Positions 27,960-35,702 of a stretch of DNA of 49,361 nt are shown in pieces. A program made the position numbers and the translations under genes. Below the pieces are notes generated by a model. That model did no database searches. It was not told where the DNA came from and worked only from the letters and a program-made list of their open reading frames with translations. The number at the start of each line of letters is the position of its first letter. The first letter of the stretch is position 1. The DNA lies in NCBI GenBank assembly GCA_017627255.1, contig JAGAHD010000061.1, forward strand, positions 1 through 49,361. The letters are read 5' to 3'. The DNA comes from Bacteroidales bacterium. GTDB taxonomy: Bacteria > Bacteroidota > Bacteroidia > Bacteroidales > UBA932.

Positions 27960-29792
27960 TCAATCGATGACCCGGACCGCACCTTGATCGGCCGAGCTCA
28001 CCATCCGGGCGTAGGCAAGCAGGCTTTTTGAAACATCCCGGTGACGATGGGGAGGCGTGAACGCCAGGGTGCCGCGTGCCACCTCTGCCTCGCGCCGGAG
28101 CGCAAGTTCTTCCGCTGGGACGAGGAGCCGGATGGAACGGGAAGGAATGTCGATTTCAATGGTATCCCCGTCGCGGACCAGCGCAATGTTTCCGCCGGCG
28201 GCAGCCTCCGGAGAGACATGGCCGATACTCAGTCCGGAAGTTCCTCCGCTGAAACGTCCGTCCGTCAGGAGGGCACACGCCTTGCCGAGATGCATCGACT
28301 TGAGGTAAGAAGTCGGATACAGCATTTCCTGCATGCCGGGACCGCCTTTCGGCCCCTCATGCGTGATGACGACGACGTCTCCGCTGCGGACCGTCCCGTC
28401 CAGGATCCCTTCACAGGCGGCCTCCTGGGAATCGAACACGCGCGCAGGACCGGAAAACTTCCAGATGGAGGGATCCACCCCCGCCGTCTTGACGACACAT
28501 CCGTCCGGAGCGAGATTGCCTTTCAGCACCGCCAGTCCACCGTCCCGGGTGTAGGCATGTTCCAAATCCCGGATACAGCCTTCTGAACGGTCTGTATCCA
28601 ACTGGTCATAATAGGTTTCCTGGGAGCCCATCCGCGTGCTGAAGCGGTTGGCCGGGGCACTGCGGAAAAGCGTCAAGGCCTCTTCCGACACGTTCGGGGA
28701 CAGGATGGAATAGCGGTCGATTTCTTCCTTGAGAGTCATTCCGTCCACCCGGTAGAGAGAGGTATCGACCAATCCCCCTTCCGCGAGTTCCCGCATGATG
28801 GAAACCACACCGCCGGCGCGGTTCACATCCTGGACATGGAAGCGGGCGGTATTCGGCGCCACTTTGCAGATGCACGGGACCTTGCGGGACAGCGCGTCGA
28901 TATCCGCCATCGTGAAATCGGCACCGGCCTCCCGGGCGACAGCCAGCAGATGGAGGACCGTATTGGTCGAACCGCCCATGGCGATATCCAGTGCCATGGC
29001 GTTGAGGAATGCGGGGCGGGAAGCGATGCTGCGGGGCAGGACCCGTTCATCTCCTTCTTCATAATAGCGGAGGGCATTCCCGACGATAAGGGCAGCCGCC
29101 TTCCGGAAGAGTTCCGTACGGTTCCTGTGGGTCGCCAGGACGGTTCCGTTTCCCGGCAGGGCAAGACCGATGGCTTCGGTCAGGCAATTCATCGAATTGG
29201 CCGTGAACATACCGGAACAACAACCGCATCCGGGACACGAACGGGCTTCGATTTCAGCCACTTCCCCGTCAGAAAGGGAGGGATCGGCTGACTTGACCAT
29301 CGCATCGATCAGGTCCAGGCGATCCTTGCCCATGACGCCGGCTTCCATCGGTCCGCCCGATACGAAGACGGTCGGGATGTTCAGCCGCATGGCAGCAATC
29401 AGCATGCCCGGCGTAACCTTGTCGCAATTGCTGATGCAGACCATCGCATCGGCCTTGTGGGCATTGACCATATACTCGACGCTGTCCGCGATGATTTCGC
29501 GGGACGGAAGGGAGTACAGCATGCCGTCATGCCCCATTGCAATACCGTCATCCACGGCGATCGTATTGAATTCAGCGGCATAGCAGCCCAGTTTTTCGAT
29601 TTCAGCCTTGACCAGCTGGCCGGCCTCATGAAGATGGGTATGTCCAGGAACAAACTGCGTGAAGGAGTTGACGACAGCGATGACCGGCCGGCCGACCTGC
29701 TCCGGCTTCATGCCGGCAGCCGTCCACAAAGCCCGGGCTCCGGCCATCCTGCGACCTTCGAACGTGATGCTGCTTCTCAAAGAGTGTTTCAT
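27960..29792 (-). CDS. ilvD: Dihydroxy-acid dehydratase
   Basis: A 610-residue Fe-S dehydratase that converts dihydroxyisovalerate or dihydroxymethylvalerate to the keto acids. Cluster Cys residues are in [13 protein letters not shown] and [14 protein letters not shown]. Other signatures are [37 protein letters not shown] and [16 protein letters not shown]. It is the first structural gene of the operon. Its ATG lies 11 bases after the T run of the attenuator, so it is expressed only when transcription passes that terminator. Confidence 0.97.
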   Translation of the reverse strand: MKHSLRSSITFEGRRMAGARALWTAAGMKPEQVGRPVIAVVNSFTQFVPGHTHLHEAGQLVKAEIEKLGCYAAEFNTIAVDDGIAMGHDGMLYSLPSREIIADSVEYMVNAHKADAMVCISNCDKVTPGMLIAAMRLNIPTVFVSGGPMEAGVMGKDRLDLIDAMVKSADPSLSDGEVAEIEARSCPGCGCCSGMFTANSMNCLTEAIGLALPGNGTVLATHRNRTELFRKAAALIVGNALRYYEEGDERVLPRSIASRPAFLNAMALDIAMGGSTNTVLHLLAVAREAGADFTMADIDALSRKVPCICKVAPNTARFHVQDVNRAGGVVSIMRELAEGGLVDTSLYRVDGMTLKEEIDRYSILSPNVSEEALTLFRSAPANRFSTRMGSQETYYDQLDTDRSEGCIRDLEHAYTRDGGLAVLKGNLAPDGCVVKTAGVDPSIWKFSGPARVFDSQEAACEGILDGTVRSGDVVVITHEGPKGGPGMQEMLYPTSYLKSMHLGKACALLTDGRFSGGTSGLSIGHVSPEAAAGGNIALVRDGDTIEIDIPSRSIRLLVPAEELALRREAEVARGTLAFTPPHRHRDVSKSLLAYARMVSSADQGAVRVID

Positions 29793-29802
29793 ATATCTTT
29801 AA

Positions 29803-29840
29803 TAAAAAAATCTCCTTTTCAGTGCGGCCTGAAAAGGAGT
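29803..29840 (-). terminator. Attenuator terminator of the ilv-leu operon
   Basis: On the minus strand an 11-base-pair perfect stem (CTCCTTTTCAG at 29839-29829 with its complement at 29822-29812) and a six-base loop are followed by A and seven T residues (29811-29804), just before the ilvD ATG. A segment TTGAAAGG at 29872-29865 can pair, with a one-base bulge, with the terminator's left arm and so could form the antiterminator. CTCCTT inside the leader peptide codons (29898-29893) can weakly pair with that segment. This is the 1:2, 2:3, 3:4 layout of classical attenuators; the alternative pairings are my reading and not computed. Confidence 0.85.
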
Positions 29841-29880
29841 CGGTTCATATTCTGTTCCGTCATGCCTTTCAAGTCCGCGC

Positions 29881-29934
29881 CTACAGGGAGACAAGGAGAA
29901 TAATGGAAAGGATGAGGGCGAGTACGCTGTTCAT
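29881..29934 (-). CDS. ilv-leu operon leader peptide
   Basis: A 17-residue frame, MNSVLALILSIILLVSL, ending in TAG. It contains six Leu, three Ile and two Val, so 11 of 17 residues are the amino acids made by the operon. It starts about 20 bases after the predicted transcription start, and its stop is 41 bases before the terminator stem, the right position for ribosome stalling to steer RNA folding. Too short to be found by standard gene callers. Composition, position, and the terminator make a leader peptide very likely. Confidence 0.85.
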   Translation of the reverse strand: MNSVLALILSIILLVSL

Positions 29935-29959
29935 TACACTTACAAACTGTAACCGGGTA

Positions 29960-29990
29960 CAAAGTAAGTGATTTAGTTTTTAAAAAACAA
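29960..29990 (-). promoter_or_regulatory. Promoter of the ilv-leu leader
   Basis: The minus strand has TTG (29990-29988), 20 bases of spacer, then TTACTTTG (29967-29960), one mismatch from TAnnTTTG. It predicts an RNA start near 29953. Confidence 0.5.
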
Positions 29991-30012
29991 GAAAAAGTTT
30001 AAAAATTATTTA

Positions 30013-30774
30013 TCAATCAGCATCCAAGAGAGCAGGGAACTTTGTACGGAACGCCTTCAGGTCTTCGTGCGAAATATCGAATGTTGCGTAATCCACCTTG
30101 TTTTCCTTACAATTTGTAAGCATTTCTCCGCGCGGACCGTACAAAGTGGAATGTCCGGGATACCGGTTGTCCGGATCCTCTCCTACCCGGTTGACTCCTG
30201 CAACGAAGCACAAATTCTCGATGGCCCGGGCCTTCAGCAGGGCGTCCCAGGCAGCAATCCGGGGTTCCGGCCACGAAGCCACGTACAGGATAAGGTCATA
30301 CTCCGCCCCGTTTTCCGTCATCCGGTTCCGGCTGAAGACCGGGAAGCGAAGGTCGTAACAGACCTGGAGCAGGATCCGGAAACCGCCGTATTCCACGACC
30401 GTGCGTTCCCCGCCGGCCGTATAGCGAAGATGTTCACCGCCGAATGAAAACAGGTGATGCTTGTCATAATGCCGTTCCCTCCCGTCGGGCCATACGAAAT
30501 AGAACCGGTTCCGGTAACTCTCCCCCTCCCGGACGGACAGGCTGCCGGCCACGGCGCAGGAACGCTCCCGGGAGAGGCGTTTCATCAGGTGGAGGCTCTC
30601 GCTGTCATCACTTTCAGCCACGCCTTCCGGTCGGGTGACAAATCCTGTCGAGAACATTTCAGGAAGCACAATCAAATCTGTCGGGGGAACGGACAAGAGG
30701 ATCCTTTCCACCTCCCGGCGGTTGGCTGCGGGATCCGCCCAGACCGGATCCGTCTGTAACATGGTAATTTTCAT
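30013..30774 (-). CDS. Nitrilase-superfamily amidohydrolase (omega-amidase-like)
   Basis: A 253-residue cytoplasmic C-N hydrolase. The Glu-Lys-Cys triad is visible in LIVLPEMFSTGF, RHYDKHHLFSFGGE and ILLQVCYDLRFP. The arrangement FSTGF and LFSFGGEHLRYTAG resembles YafV/Nit2 omega-amidases, which deaminate 2-oxoglutaramate or 2-oxosuccinamate formed by transaminases. A repair role toward deaminated glutathione is also possible in this family. The ATG at 30774 is chosen; the longer frame starts at a TTG within the promoter. Single gene upstream of the ilv-leu leader on the same strand. Confidence 0.9.
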   Translation of the reverse strand: MKITMLQTDPVWADPAANRREVERILLSVPPTDLIVLPEMFSTGFVTRPEGVAESDDSESLHLMKRLSRERSCAVAGSLSVREGESYRNRFYFVWPDGRERHYDKHHLFSFGGEHLRYTAGGERTVVEYGGFRILLQVCYDLRFPVFSRNRMTENGAEYDLILYVASWPEPRIAAWDALLKARAIENLCFVAGVNRVGEDPDNRYPGHSTLYGPRGEMLTNCKENKVDYATFDISHEDLKAFRTKFPALLDAD

Positions 30775-30798
30775 GGCATCACGATTCTTCTGTCCTGA

Positions 30799-30806
30799 CA
30801 AAAATA
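30799..30806 (-). promoter_or_regulatory. -7 promoter element of the amidohydrolase gene
   Basis: The minus strand reads TATTTTTG, matching TAnnTTTG, 24 bases before the ATG. Confidence 0.55.
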
Positions 30807-30838
30807 AGGATTTCCCGGGAATTATGAAAAGATGTTCT

Positions 30839-30846
30839 TACTTTTG
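30839..30846 (+). promoter_or_regulatory. -7 promoter element of the YiiX-like gene
   Basis: TACTTTTG matches TAnnTTTG but ends only 4 bases before the ATG at 30851, so the RNA would start at or very near the start codon (leaderless), unless the true promoter is elsewhere. Confidence 0.4.
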
Positions 30847-30850
30847 TATC

Positions 30851-31471
30851 ATGAAACGAATCCTGCTTCCCATTGCACTTGCGGCCTTCATGACCGCCTG
30901 CACGGCCCCGTCCCTCCGGAACGGAGACCTGCTGTTCCAGGCCAATGAAGGTGATTTCACCGATGCCATCGAGGCGGTGACGGACGGTGTTTTTTCGCAC
31001 GTCGGCATCATAGAACGGAAAAACGGGAAGGTTTTTGTCCTGGAGGCCTCTTCGAAAGAGGGTGTCGTCCGGACTCCCCTCCGGCAATTCCTGGATGAGG
31101 CCGCGCATACTTCGGAAGGAAAACCGATCGTGGAAGCCTGCCGGCTCCGGGGATGGACGCCGGAGCAGCTGGACGACGCCGTCCGGAAAGCCGCCTCCTT
31201 CCTGGGAAAACGCTATGATTTCGCCTTTTCGCCGGGGACAGAGCGACTGTACTGCAGCGAACTGGTGTATGAATCCTTCCGCCTCCCGGACGGGAGCCCA
31301 GCCTTCACGGCGCGCCCGATGTCTTTCCGGGACTCTTCCGGAAATATCGCCCCATTCTGGATGGACTATTACGAAAAAATGGGAACGGATATTCCGGAGG
31401 GCCTTCCCGGAACCAACCCCAATGACATGTACCGGGACCCGGTTCTTTATCCGGTTCCCCTCAAATTTTGA
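30851..31471 (+). CDS. YiiX/YebB-like NlpC/P60-type cysteine hydrolase, lipoprotein
   Basis: A 206-residue exported lipoprotein (signal MKRILLPIALAAFMTAC, lipobox Cys17) of the permuted NlpC/P60 papain-like family (YiiX, DUF830). NGDLLFQANEGDFTDAI opens the domain. The histidine is His50 in FSHVGIIE and the nucleophile Cys135 in LYCSELVYESF; His before Cys is the permuted order. The family acts on amide bonds in cell wall peptides or lipids, and the specific substrate here is unknown. It is followed after 6 bases by a nitroreductase gene. The start was set at the signal peptide; the longer frame covers the opposing gene. Confidence 0.88.
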   Translation: MKRILLPIALAAFMTACTAPSLRNGDLLFQANEGDFTDAIEAVTDGVFSHVGIIERKNGKVFVLEASSKEGVVRTPLRQFLDEAAHTSEGKPIVEACRLRGWTPEQLDDAVRKAASFLGKRYDFAFSPGTERLYCSELVYESFRLPDGSPAFTARPMSFRDSSGNIAPFWMDYYEKMGTDIPEGLPGTNPNDMYRDPVLYPVPLKF

Positions 31472-31477
31472 TTCTCC

Positions 31478-32107
31478 ATGGCAGACAATTATCTGGAAAA
31501 GAAAGAACAAGCGCTGACCGAACGGCGTCCGGTCATCCGGCGCACAAACGTATCGCTGGACACCCTTTTGAAAAGGAACCGCAGTTACAGGGGATATGAT
31601 CCCTCCCGCAAGGTGTCCCGTGACGAACTGGAGCGTATCGTCTCCGTCAATCCATGGCTGGCATCGGGAATGAACCGGCAGGCGCTCCGGTTCAAACTCG
31701 TCACGGAAGAAGATGCCGGAAAAGTCCTTCCGCACATCCACCTGGGAGCCGCCCTGCCCGAACTGCATCTGCCGCTGCCCGGTACGGAACCCCGCGCCTT
31801 CATCGTCATCTGTTCCGCCGTACCGGAGAATCCTGTCCTGGACATCGACCTCGGCATTTCCGCCCAAAGCATGCTCCTGAAAGCCGTAGAGGCAGGCTTG
31901 AACGGCATCATCATCCTGAACTTCGACAGGCAGGCCGTCCGGACAGCCCTGCAACTGGAGATTCCGCCGCTCGCCGTCATCGCCCTGGGGAAAGGGGCGG
32001 AACACATTTTCCTGAAACCCGTTTCGATAGGAGAAGACCTCGCATATTACCGGAAAGACGGGGTGCATTATGTCCCCAAAATCAGGATCGATGACCTGAT
32101 CCTGTAG
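31478..32107 (+). CDS. Nitroreductase-family protein
   Basis: A 209-residue FMN-type nitroreductase-like protein without a signal peptide, so cytoplasmic. Features are LLKRNRSYRGYDPSRKVSRDEL (FMN contact), NPWLASGMNRQALRFKLV, DIDLGISAQSMLLKAVEAGL and LAVIALGKGAEHIFLKP. Unlike most family members it lacks a long middle insertion. It may reduce quinones, nitro compounds or flavin. Forms a two-gene unit with the YiiX-like lipoprotein and is followed by a terminator. Confidence 0.9.
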   Translation: MADNYLEKKEQALTERRPVIRRTNVSLDTLLKRNRSYRGYDPSRKVSRDELERIVSVNPWLASGMNRQALRFKLVTEEDAGKVLPHIHLGAALPELHLPLPGTEPRAFIVICSAVPENPVLDIDLGISAQSMLLKAVEAGLNGIIILNFDRQAVRTALQLEIPPLAVIALGKGAEHIFLKPVSIGEDLAYYRKDGVHYVPKIRIDDLIL

Positions 32108-32130
32108 GCCAGGTCATCCCCTTCCCTAAT

Positions 32131-32170
32131 GAAAGAGAGGCTCACGTTTGATGTGAACCTCTCTTCTTTC
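32131..32170. terminator. Terminator between convergent genes
   Basis: GAAAGAGAGGCTCAC pairs with GTGAACCTCTCTTCTTTC with one mismatch and a small bulge around a GTTTGAT-type loop. Both flanks are pyrimidine/purine-rich, so it can work for the nitroreductase (plus) and for the helix-hairpin-helix gene (minus). Confidence 0.8.
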
Positions 32171-32184
32171 TTGGAAGCCGGCGA

Positions 32185-32592
32185 CTAGTAGGTCACTACC
32201 GGTTCAAGCTGCTTGGCCAGGTCGATGTACTTCTGGACTTCCTTTTCAACCGGCGTGCGTTTGCAAAGGTGCTTGGCCTCGTTGACCTCAAGCATCTTGG
32301 CAGCCAGGTTGGCGGCGTTGCGGTTACGGAGCTCCTTAACGGTATCGACGCCGGAAGCCTCAAGCAGCTCGGAGAACTGCGGGCCCACGCCCTTGATACG
32401 GAACAGGTCAGCATGATTGACCCAGGTCAGCACGCGACCATGGTCGATGCCCGTGGCTTCCTCAATTTCCAGACGCCCCTTGGGGGAAGCACCTCTTTCG
32501 AGGAGCTGGTCGACTGTTTCGATGCCGGCGGCAATCAATTTCTCTGCATAGACAGGGCCGATACCCTGGATGTCGATAATTTTGTACGTCAT
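32185..32592 (-). CDS. Helix-hairpin-helix protein (DUF4332-like)
   Basis: A 135-residue cytoplasmic protein made of two tandem helix-hairpin-helix units: DIQGIGPVYAEKLIAAGIET near the start and RIKGVGPQFSELLEASGVDT from about residue 65. This is the layout of DUF4332. Such modules usually bind DNA backbone without sequence preference; the role of DUF4332 is not known. Single gene, with its own promoter and a terminator shared with the convergent nitroreductase. Confidence 0.85.
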   Translation of the reverse strand: MTYKIIDIQGIGPVYAEKLIAAGIETVDQLLERGASPKGRLEIEEATGIDHGRVLTWVNHADLFRIKGVGPQFSELLEASGVDTVKELRNRNAANLAAKMLEVNEAKHLCKRTPVEKEVQKYIDLAKQLEPVVTY

Positions 32593-32631
32593 ATCAGTGT
32601 GTGTTTAAGGTTGTTGCGGTTTTCAATCCCT

Positions 32632-32639
32632 CAAATATA
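32632..32639 (-). promoter_or_regulatory. -7 promoter element of the helix-hairpin-helix gene
   Basis: The minus strand reads TATATTTG, matching TAnnTTTG, 39 bases before the ATG. Confidence 0.6.
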
Positions 32640-32672
32640 ATCATTTTTCAAAAAAAATAGTATTTTTTTTCT

Positions 32673-32680
32673 TATATTTG
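32673..32680 (+). promoter_or_regulatory. -7 promoter element of the 32699-36445 unit
   Basis: TATATTTG matches TAnnTTTG and gives an RNA start near 32686. A TTG at 32678 lies within it and cannot be the start codon, which supports ATG 32699. Confidence 0.6.
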
Positions 32681-32698
32681 CGCAAATCTTTAAACTCC

Positions 32699-33160
32699 AT
32701 GGATACCCACCCGCTTGACACTGAAAAAATTTACTATTCTTCCGACATGCTGACTTTGGAGGGAGACAATGGTCCCGAGACTCGGAAGATTGGGGAATGG
32801 CTTCAGGTCGATCCGGTCCGTATCCATAAGATGGTCATCAAGGAAAAGACACTTCACGTAGACCAGATGGAGGTTTTCGCCCCGCTGGTTTCCAAGCTGC
32901 GCAGAGCGGACTACGAGTATTACAAGCGGATTACCGGTCTCAAGATGATGATCGATTTTCCGGGTTATACGTCCGAAATCGAAGCTAAGATTCCCTATGA
33001 CACAGATCCCATCGCCTTTTACAAATGGTGGCGAAAGAATAAGCATGAACACGTCGTTCACCTGTCGCCCGCCTACCAGTTCAAGTTGTTTCAGAAAGTC
33101 TCGGTGATGGAACCGAAGATCATGCTGAAGAAAGATATCGAATTCGTCAAGAATTTCTGA
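32699..33160 (+). CDS. Hypothetical protein, first gene of an rRNA/tRNA-modification unit
   Basis: A 153-residue protein I do not recognise. It has no signal peptide or membrane segment and mixes charged and aromatic residues, with a cluster FYKWWRKNKHEHVVHL near residue 115 and a lysine-rich end (KIMLKKDIEFVKNF). The start at 32699 follows the promoter at 32673-32680. It is followed 3 bases later by the LRR gene, then by the RluA-type synthase, hydrolase and TcdA genes, so it is probably co-expressed with RNA modification enzymes. Function unknown. Confidence 0.8.
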   Translation: MDTHPLDTEKIYYSSDMLTLEGDNGPETRKIGEWLQVDPVRIHKMVIKEKTLHVDQMEVFAPLVSKLRRADYEYYKRITGLKMMIDFPGYTSEIEAKIPYDTDPIAFYKWWRKNKHEHVVHLSPAYQFKLFQKVSVMEPKIMLKKDIEFVKNF

Positions 33161-33163
33161 GCC

Positions 33164-33787
33164 ATGACCCTTGAAGAGATTCTCCGCGTTCCCACGGCTC
33201 CCACTCCTGCGGAACTTGCTGAAGATGAATGGGACGACAGCTATTGCTGTTCCTATTCCCAGGATGGGACCCGACTGCTGGATGCCGAAAACTTCCCTTC
33301 CGCTGTGAAAGTCCGGGAAGGCTGCCAAGTTATCTGTGACGGTGTTTTCGCCTTTCAGGATTACATGGCCGAAACGTCGCATCCCGACGGCGAGATCCCC
33401 CTGGAAGAACGCAATTCCTTCCTGGACAAGATTACCCTGCCCTCCTCCGTCACCCACATCGGGAAAGGGGCTTTCAACGAATGCGGCTACCTGGAGTCTA
33501 TCCGGCTGCCGAAGAGTTTGCTTTCCATTGGAGAAGAAGCCTTCTGCGACTGCTGGAACCTGGAGAAGATCAGCCTTCCGGCCAGTACCCGCGTCATCGG
33601 CCCCAGGGCTTTCCAAGGCTGCATCAACCTGTATCAGGTCCGCCTGAACAAGAATCTGGAAGCCATCGGAAAGGACGCTTTTGACGACTGCGAGTCCCTG
33701 GAAACGATCCTGATTCCATCCGGAACCCTGGACAGGTTCCTCGCCCTGCTTCCCCAAGAACTTCACGAATGCATCGAAGAAATATGA
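33164..33787 (+). CDS. Leucine-rich repeat protein, BspA type (LRR_5)
   Basis: A 207-residue protein with an acidic N-terminal part and about four Treponema/BspA-type repeats: ITLPSSVTHIGKGAFNECGYL, IRLPKSLLSIGEEAFCDCWNL, ISLPASTRVIGPRAFQGCINL and VRLNKNLEAIGKDAFDDCESL. Such repeats usually form surface-exposed binding proteins, but this one has no signal peptide, so it should be cytoplasmic. Its stop overlaps the start of the pseudouridine synthase gene (ATGA). Binding partner unknown. Confidence 0.88.
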   Translation: MTLEEILRVPTAPTPAELAEDEWDDSYCCSYSQDGTRLLDAENFPSAVKVREGCQVICDGVFAFQDYMAETSHPDGEIPLEERNSFLDKITLPSSVTHIGKGAFNECGYLESIRLPKSLLSIGEEAFCDCWNLEKISLPASTRVIGPRAFQGCINLYQVRLNKNLEAIGKDAFDDCESLETILIPSGTLDRFLALLPQELHECIEEI

Positions 33788-34779
33788 TCGACACCGCCGG
33801 ACAGCGGTTCACCGTCACTCATGACGGCCCGCTTCTCAAGTATCTGTATGAAATCTTCCCCTCCCAATCCAAGACGGGGGTGAAAAACATGCTGTCCAAG
33901 GGGCAGGTTCTGGTGAACGGAGAGCAGAAGACAGCCTTCGACCAGCCGCTGTTCGCCGGAGACCGCCTTCTGGTCCTTCCGAAAACCGTGTCCATGGCCC
34001 GTGCCGATGTGGGCGACGTGCGGTCCGACATCGAAAAGGAAGGCGTGAAGATCGTGTATGAAGATGACGATTATCTGGTCGTCGACAAACCCAGCGGCCT
34101 GCTGACCATTTCCTCCGCCCGGGGATCGAAGAGCAAAACCGGGCACAAGGAAAAGACCCTGTACGCCTTGCTGAATGCCTATGTCAAGGCGTCGGCGCGT
34201 GCCCGTCGGAAAGAAGACCTGGCCAGCGGCCGACAGCCGGACCGGAGTACCGCCAAGGTCTGGATCGTTCACCGCATCGACAAAGGCACATCCGGCCTGC
34301 TGGTCTTCGCCAAACATGAAAGGGCCAAGGAACTGCTACAGAGCCGCTGGAAAGAGCTTGTCATCGAAAGGCGTTACATCGCATTCCTGGAAAATAAGCT
34401 CGAAAAGGAATCCGGTGCCATCCAAAGCTGGCTGGTGGAGAACCCCAAGTCACTGAAAGTCTATTCATCTCCCGAGGAGATCCGTGACGGCCATCTGGCC
34501 ATCACCCACTATCGGGTCCTCGGTTATTTCCACAAAGGGAAAGGCGTCTATACCAAGACCGAATTCTCGCTCGAGAGCGGCCGGAAGAACCAGATCCGTG
34601 TCCATGCCGCGGACATCGGCCACCCCATTGCCGGAGACGAGAAATACGGTGCGGACACCGACCCGGTCCGGCGCCTGGCCCTCCATGCGGCCAGCCTGGT
34701 TTTCCGCAGTCCCCTTTCCGATACCGTTATCCGATGCAAGTCTCCCCTTCCGGAGGTTTTTGAACGTTTTGAACCCTAA
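33784..34779 (+). CDS. RluA-family pseudouridine synthase
   Basis: A 331-residue RNA pseudouridine synthase. An S4-like RNA-binding segment lies at the N-terminus (LLKYLYEIFPSQSKTGVKNM, GQVLVNGEQKTAFDQ). The catalytic domain begins IVYEDDDYLVVDKPSGLL and has the catalytic Asp in VHRIDKGTSGLLVFAK. ESGRKNQIRVHAADIGHPIAGDEKYG is the C-terminal family signature. There is a basic insertion (KASARARRKEDLASGRQPDRS) before the catalytic motif. The exact target uridine (23S rRNA or tRNA) cannot be told. Overlaps the genes on both sides. Confidence 0.94.
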   Translation: MIDTAGQRFTVTHDGPLLKYLYEIFPSQSKTGVKNMLSKGQVLVNGEQKTAFDQPLFAGDRLLVLPKTVSMARADVGDVRSDIEKEGVKIVYEDDDYLVVDKPSGLLTISSARGSKSKTGHKEKTLYALLNAYVKASARARRKEDLASGRQPDRSTAKVWIVHRIDKGTSGLLVFAKHERAKELLQSRWKELVIERRYIAFLENKLEKESGAIQSWLVENPKSLKVYSSPEEIRDGHLAITHYRVLGYFHKGKGVYTKTEFSLESGRKNQIRVHAADIGHPIAGDEKYGADTDPVRRLALHAASLVFRSPLSDTVIRCKSPLPEVFERFEP

Positions 34780-35702
34780 TGGAAACCTGTTTCATCCCCG
34801 GTGCCTCTGACCAGGTCCAGCTCAGCACCCTCGTCATCGCCCCCGAATCTCCCAAAGCCATCGTCCAGCTGGTCCATGGCATGGCGGAGCACAAAGAGCG
34901 TTATATCCCTTTCATGAATTGGCTCTCCGAACGGGGATATGCGGCCGTCATCTGCGATCTCCGCGGTCACGGAGCCTCCGTTTCTTCGAAAGAAGACCTT
35001 GGATACATGGGAGCCAGCGGCAGACAGGGGCTGGTGGATGATGTCCTGCAGGTAACCCGCTGGGCGAAGGCCCGGTTCCCCGGACTTCCCCTTTTCCTGT
35101 TCGGCCACAGCATGGGTTCGATGATTGTCAGGAGCTACCTGAAACGTTACGATACGGAACTTGCCGGCCTGATCGTCTGCGGCAGTCCCAGCGCCAATTC
35201 CGCAGCAGGTTTCGGGAATTTCCTGGCCGGATGCATCGGACTGCTGAAAGGACAGCACTACCGTTCTGCGTTCCTGGCCCGCCTGAGTACCGGCAGCTAT
35301 GACAAGAAATTCCGGAAAGACGGAATCACCAACGCCTGGCTTTCCACCAACCGCGCCAATGTGCAGGCGTATAACAACGATCCGCTCTGCGGTTTTACCT
35401 TTACGGTCAACGGATATCGGAGCGGACTGTTCTCCCTGATGGAAGACATCTATTCCGAAGCGGGCTGGCAGGTACAGCACCCGGAAATCCCGATCCACTT
35501 CGTCGCCGGCATGGAAGATCCGTGCATTGTCAATACCCGGAAGTTTTCCGAAGCCGTCAGTTTCCTCCGGAAGCGCGGATACAGGAATGTTTCAGCCAAG
35601 CTGTACCCCCGGATGCGTCACGAAATCCTGAATGAGACCGGCCGGGAGGATGTCTGGCGCGACCTGGCAGATCTATTCGACACGTGGATGGCCGGACGAT
35701 GA
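34779..35702 (+). CDS. Alpha/beta hydrolase, lysophospholipase/monoglyceride lipase-like
   Basis: A 307-residue serine hydrolase with no signal peptide. The segment VQLVHGMAEHKERYIPF is the oxyanion region. The nucleophile is Ser111 in LFGHSMGSMIVR, and Asp247 (FVAGMEDPC) and His281 (YPRMRHEILNE) complete the triad. The fold and RYxPFMNWLSERGYAAVICDLRGHG match the Hydrolase_4 family of monoacylglycerol lipases. Substrate unproven. It starts on the last base of the upstream stop and its own stop overlaps tcdA. Confidence 0.92.
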   Translation: METCFIPGASDQVQLSTLVIAPESPKAIVQLVHGMAEHKERYIPFMNWLSERGYAAVICDLRGHGASVSSKEDLGYMGASGRQGLVDDVLQVTRWAKARFPGLPLFLFGHSMGSMIVRSYLKRYDTELAGLIVCGSPSANSAAGFGNFLAGCIGLLKGQHYRSAFLARLSTGSYDKKFRKDGITNAWLSTNRANVQAYNNDPLCGFTFTVNGYRSGLFSLMEDIYSEAGWQVQHPEIPIHFVAGMEDPCIVNTRKFSEAVSFLRKRGYRNVSAKLYPRMRHEILNETGREDVWRDLADLFDTWMAGR

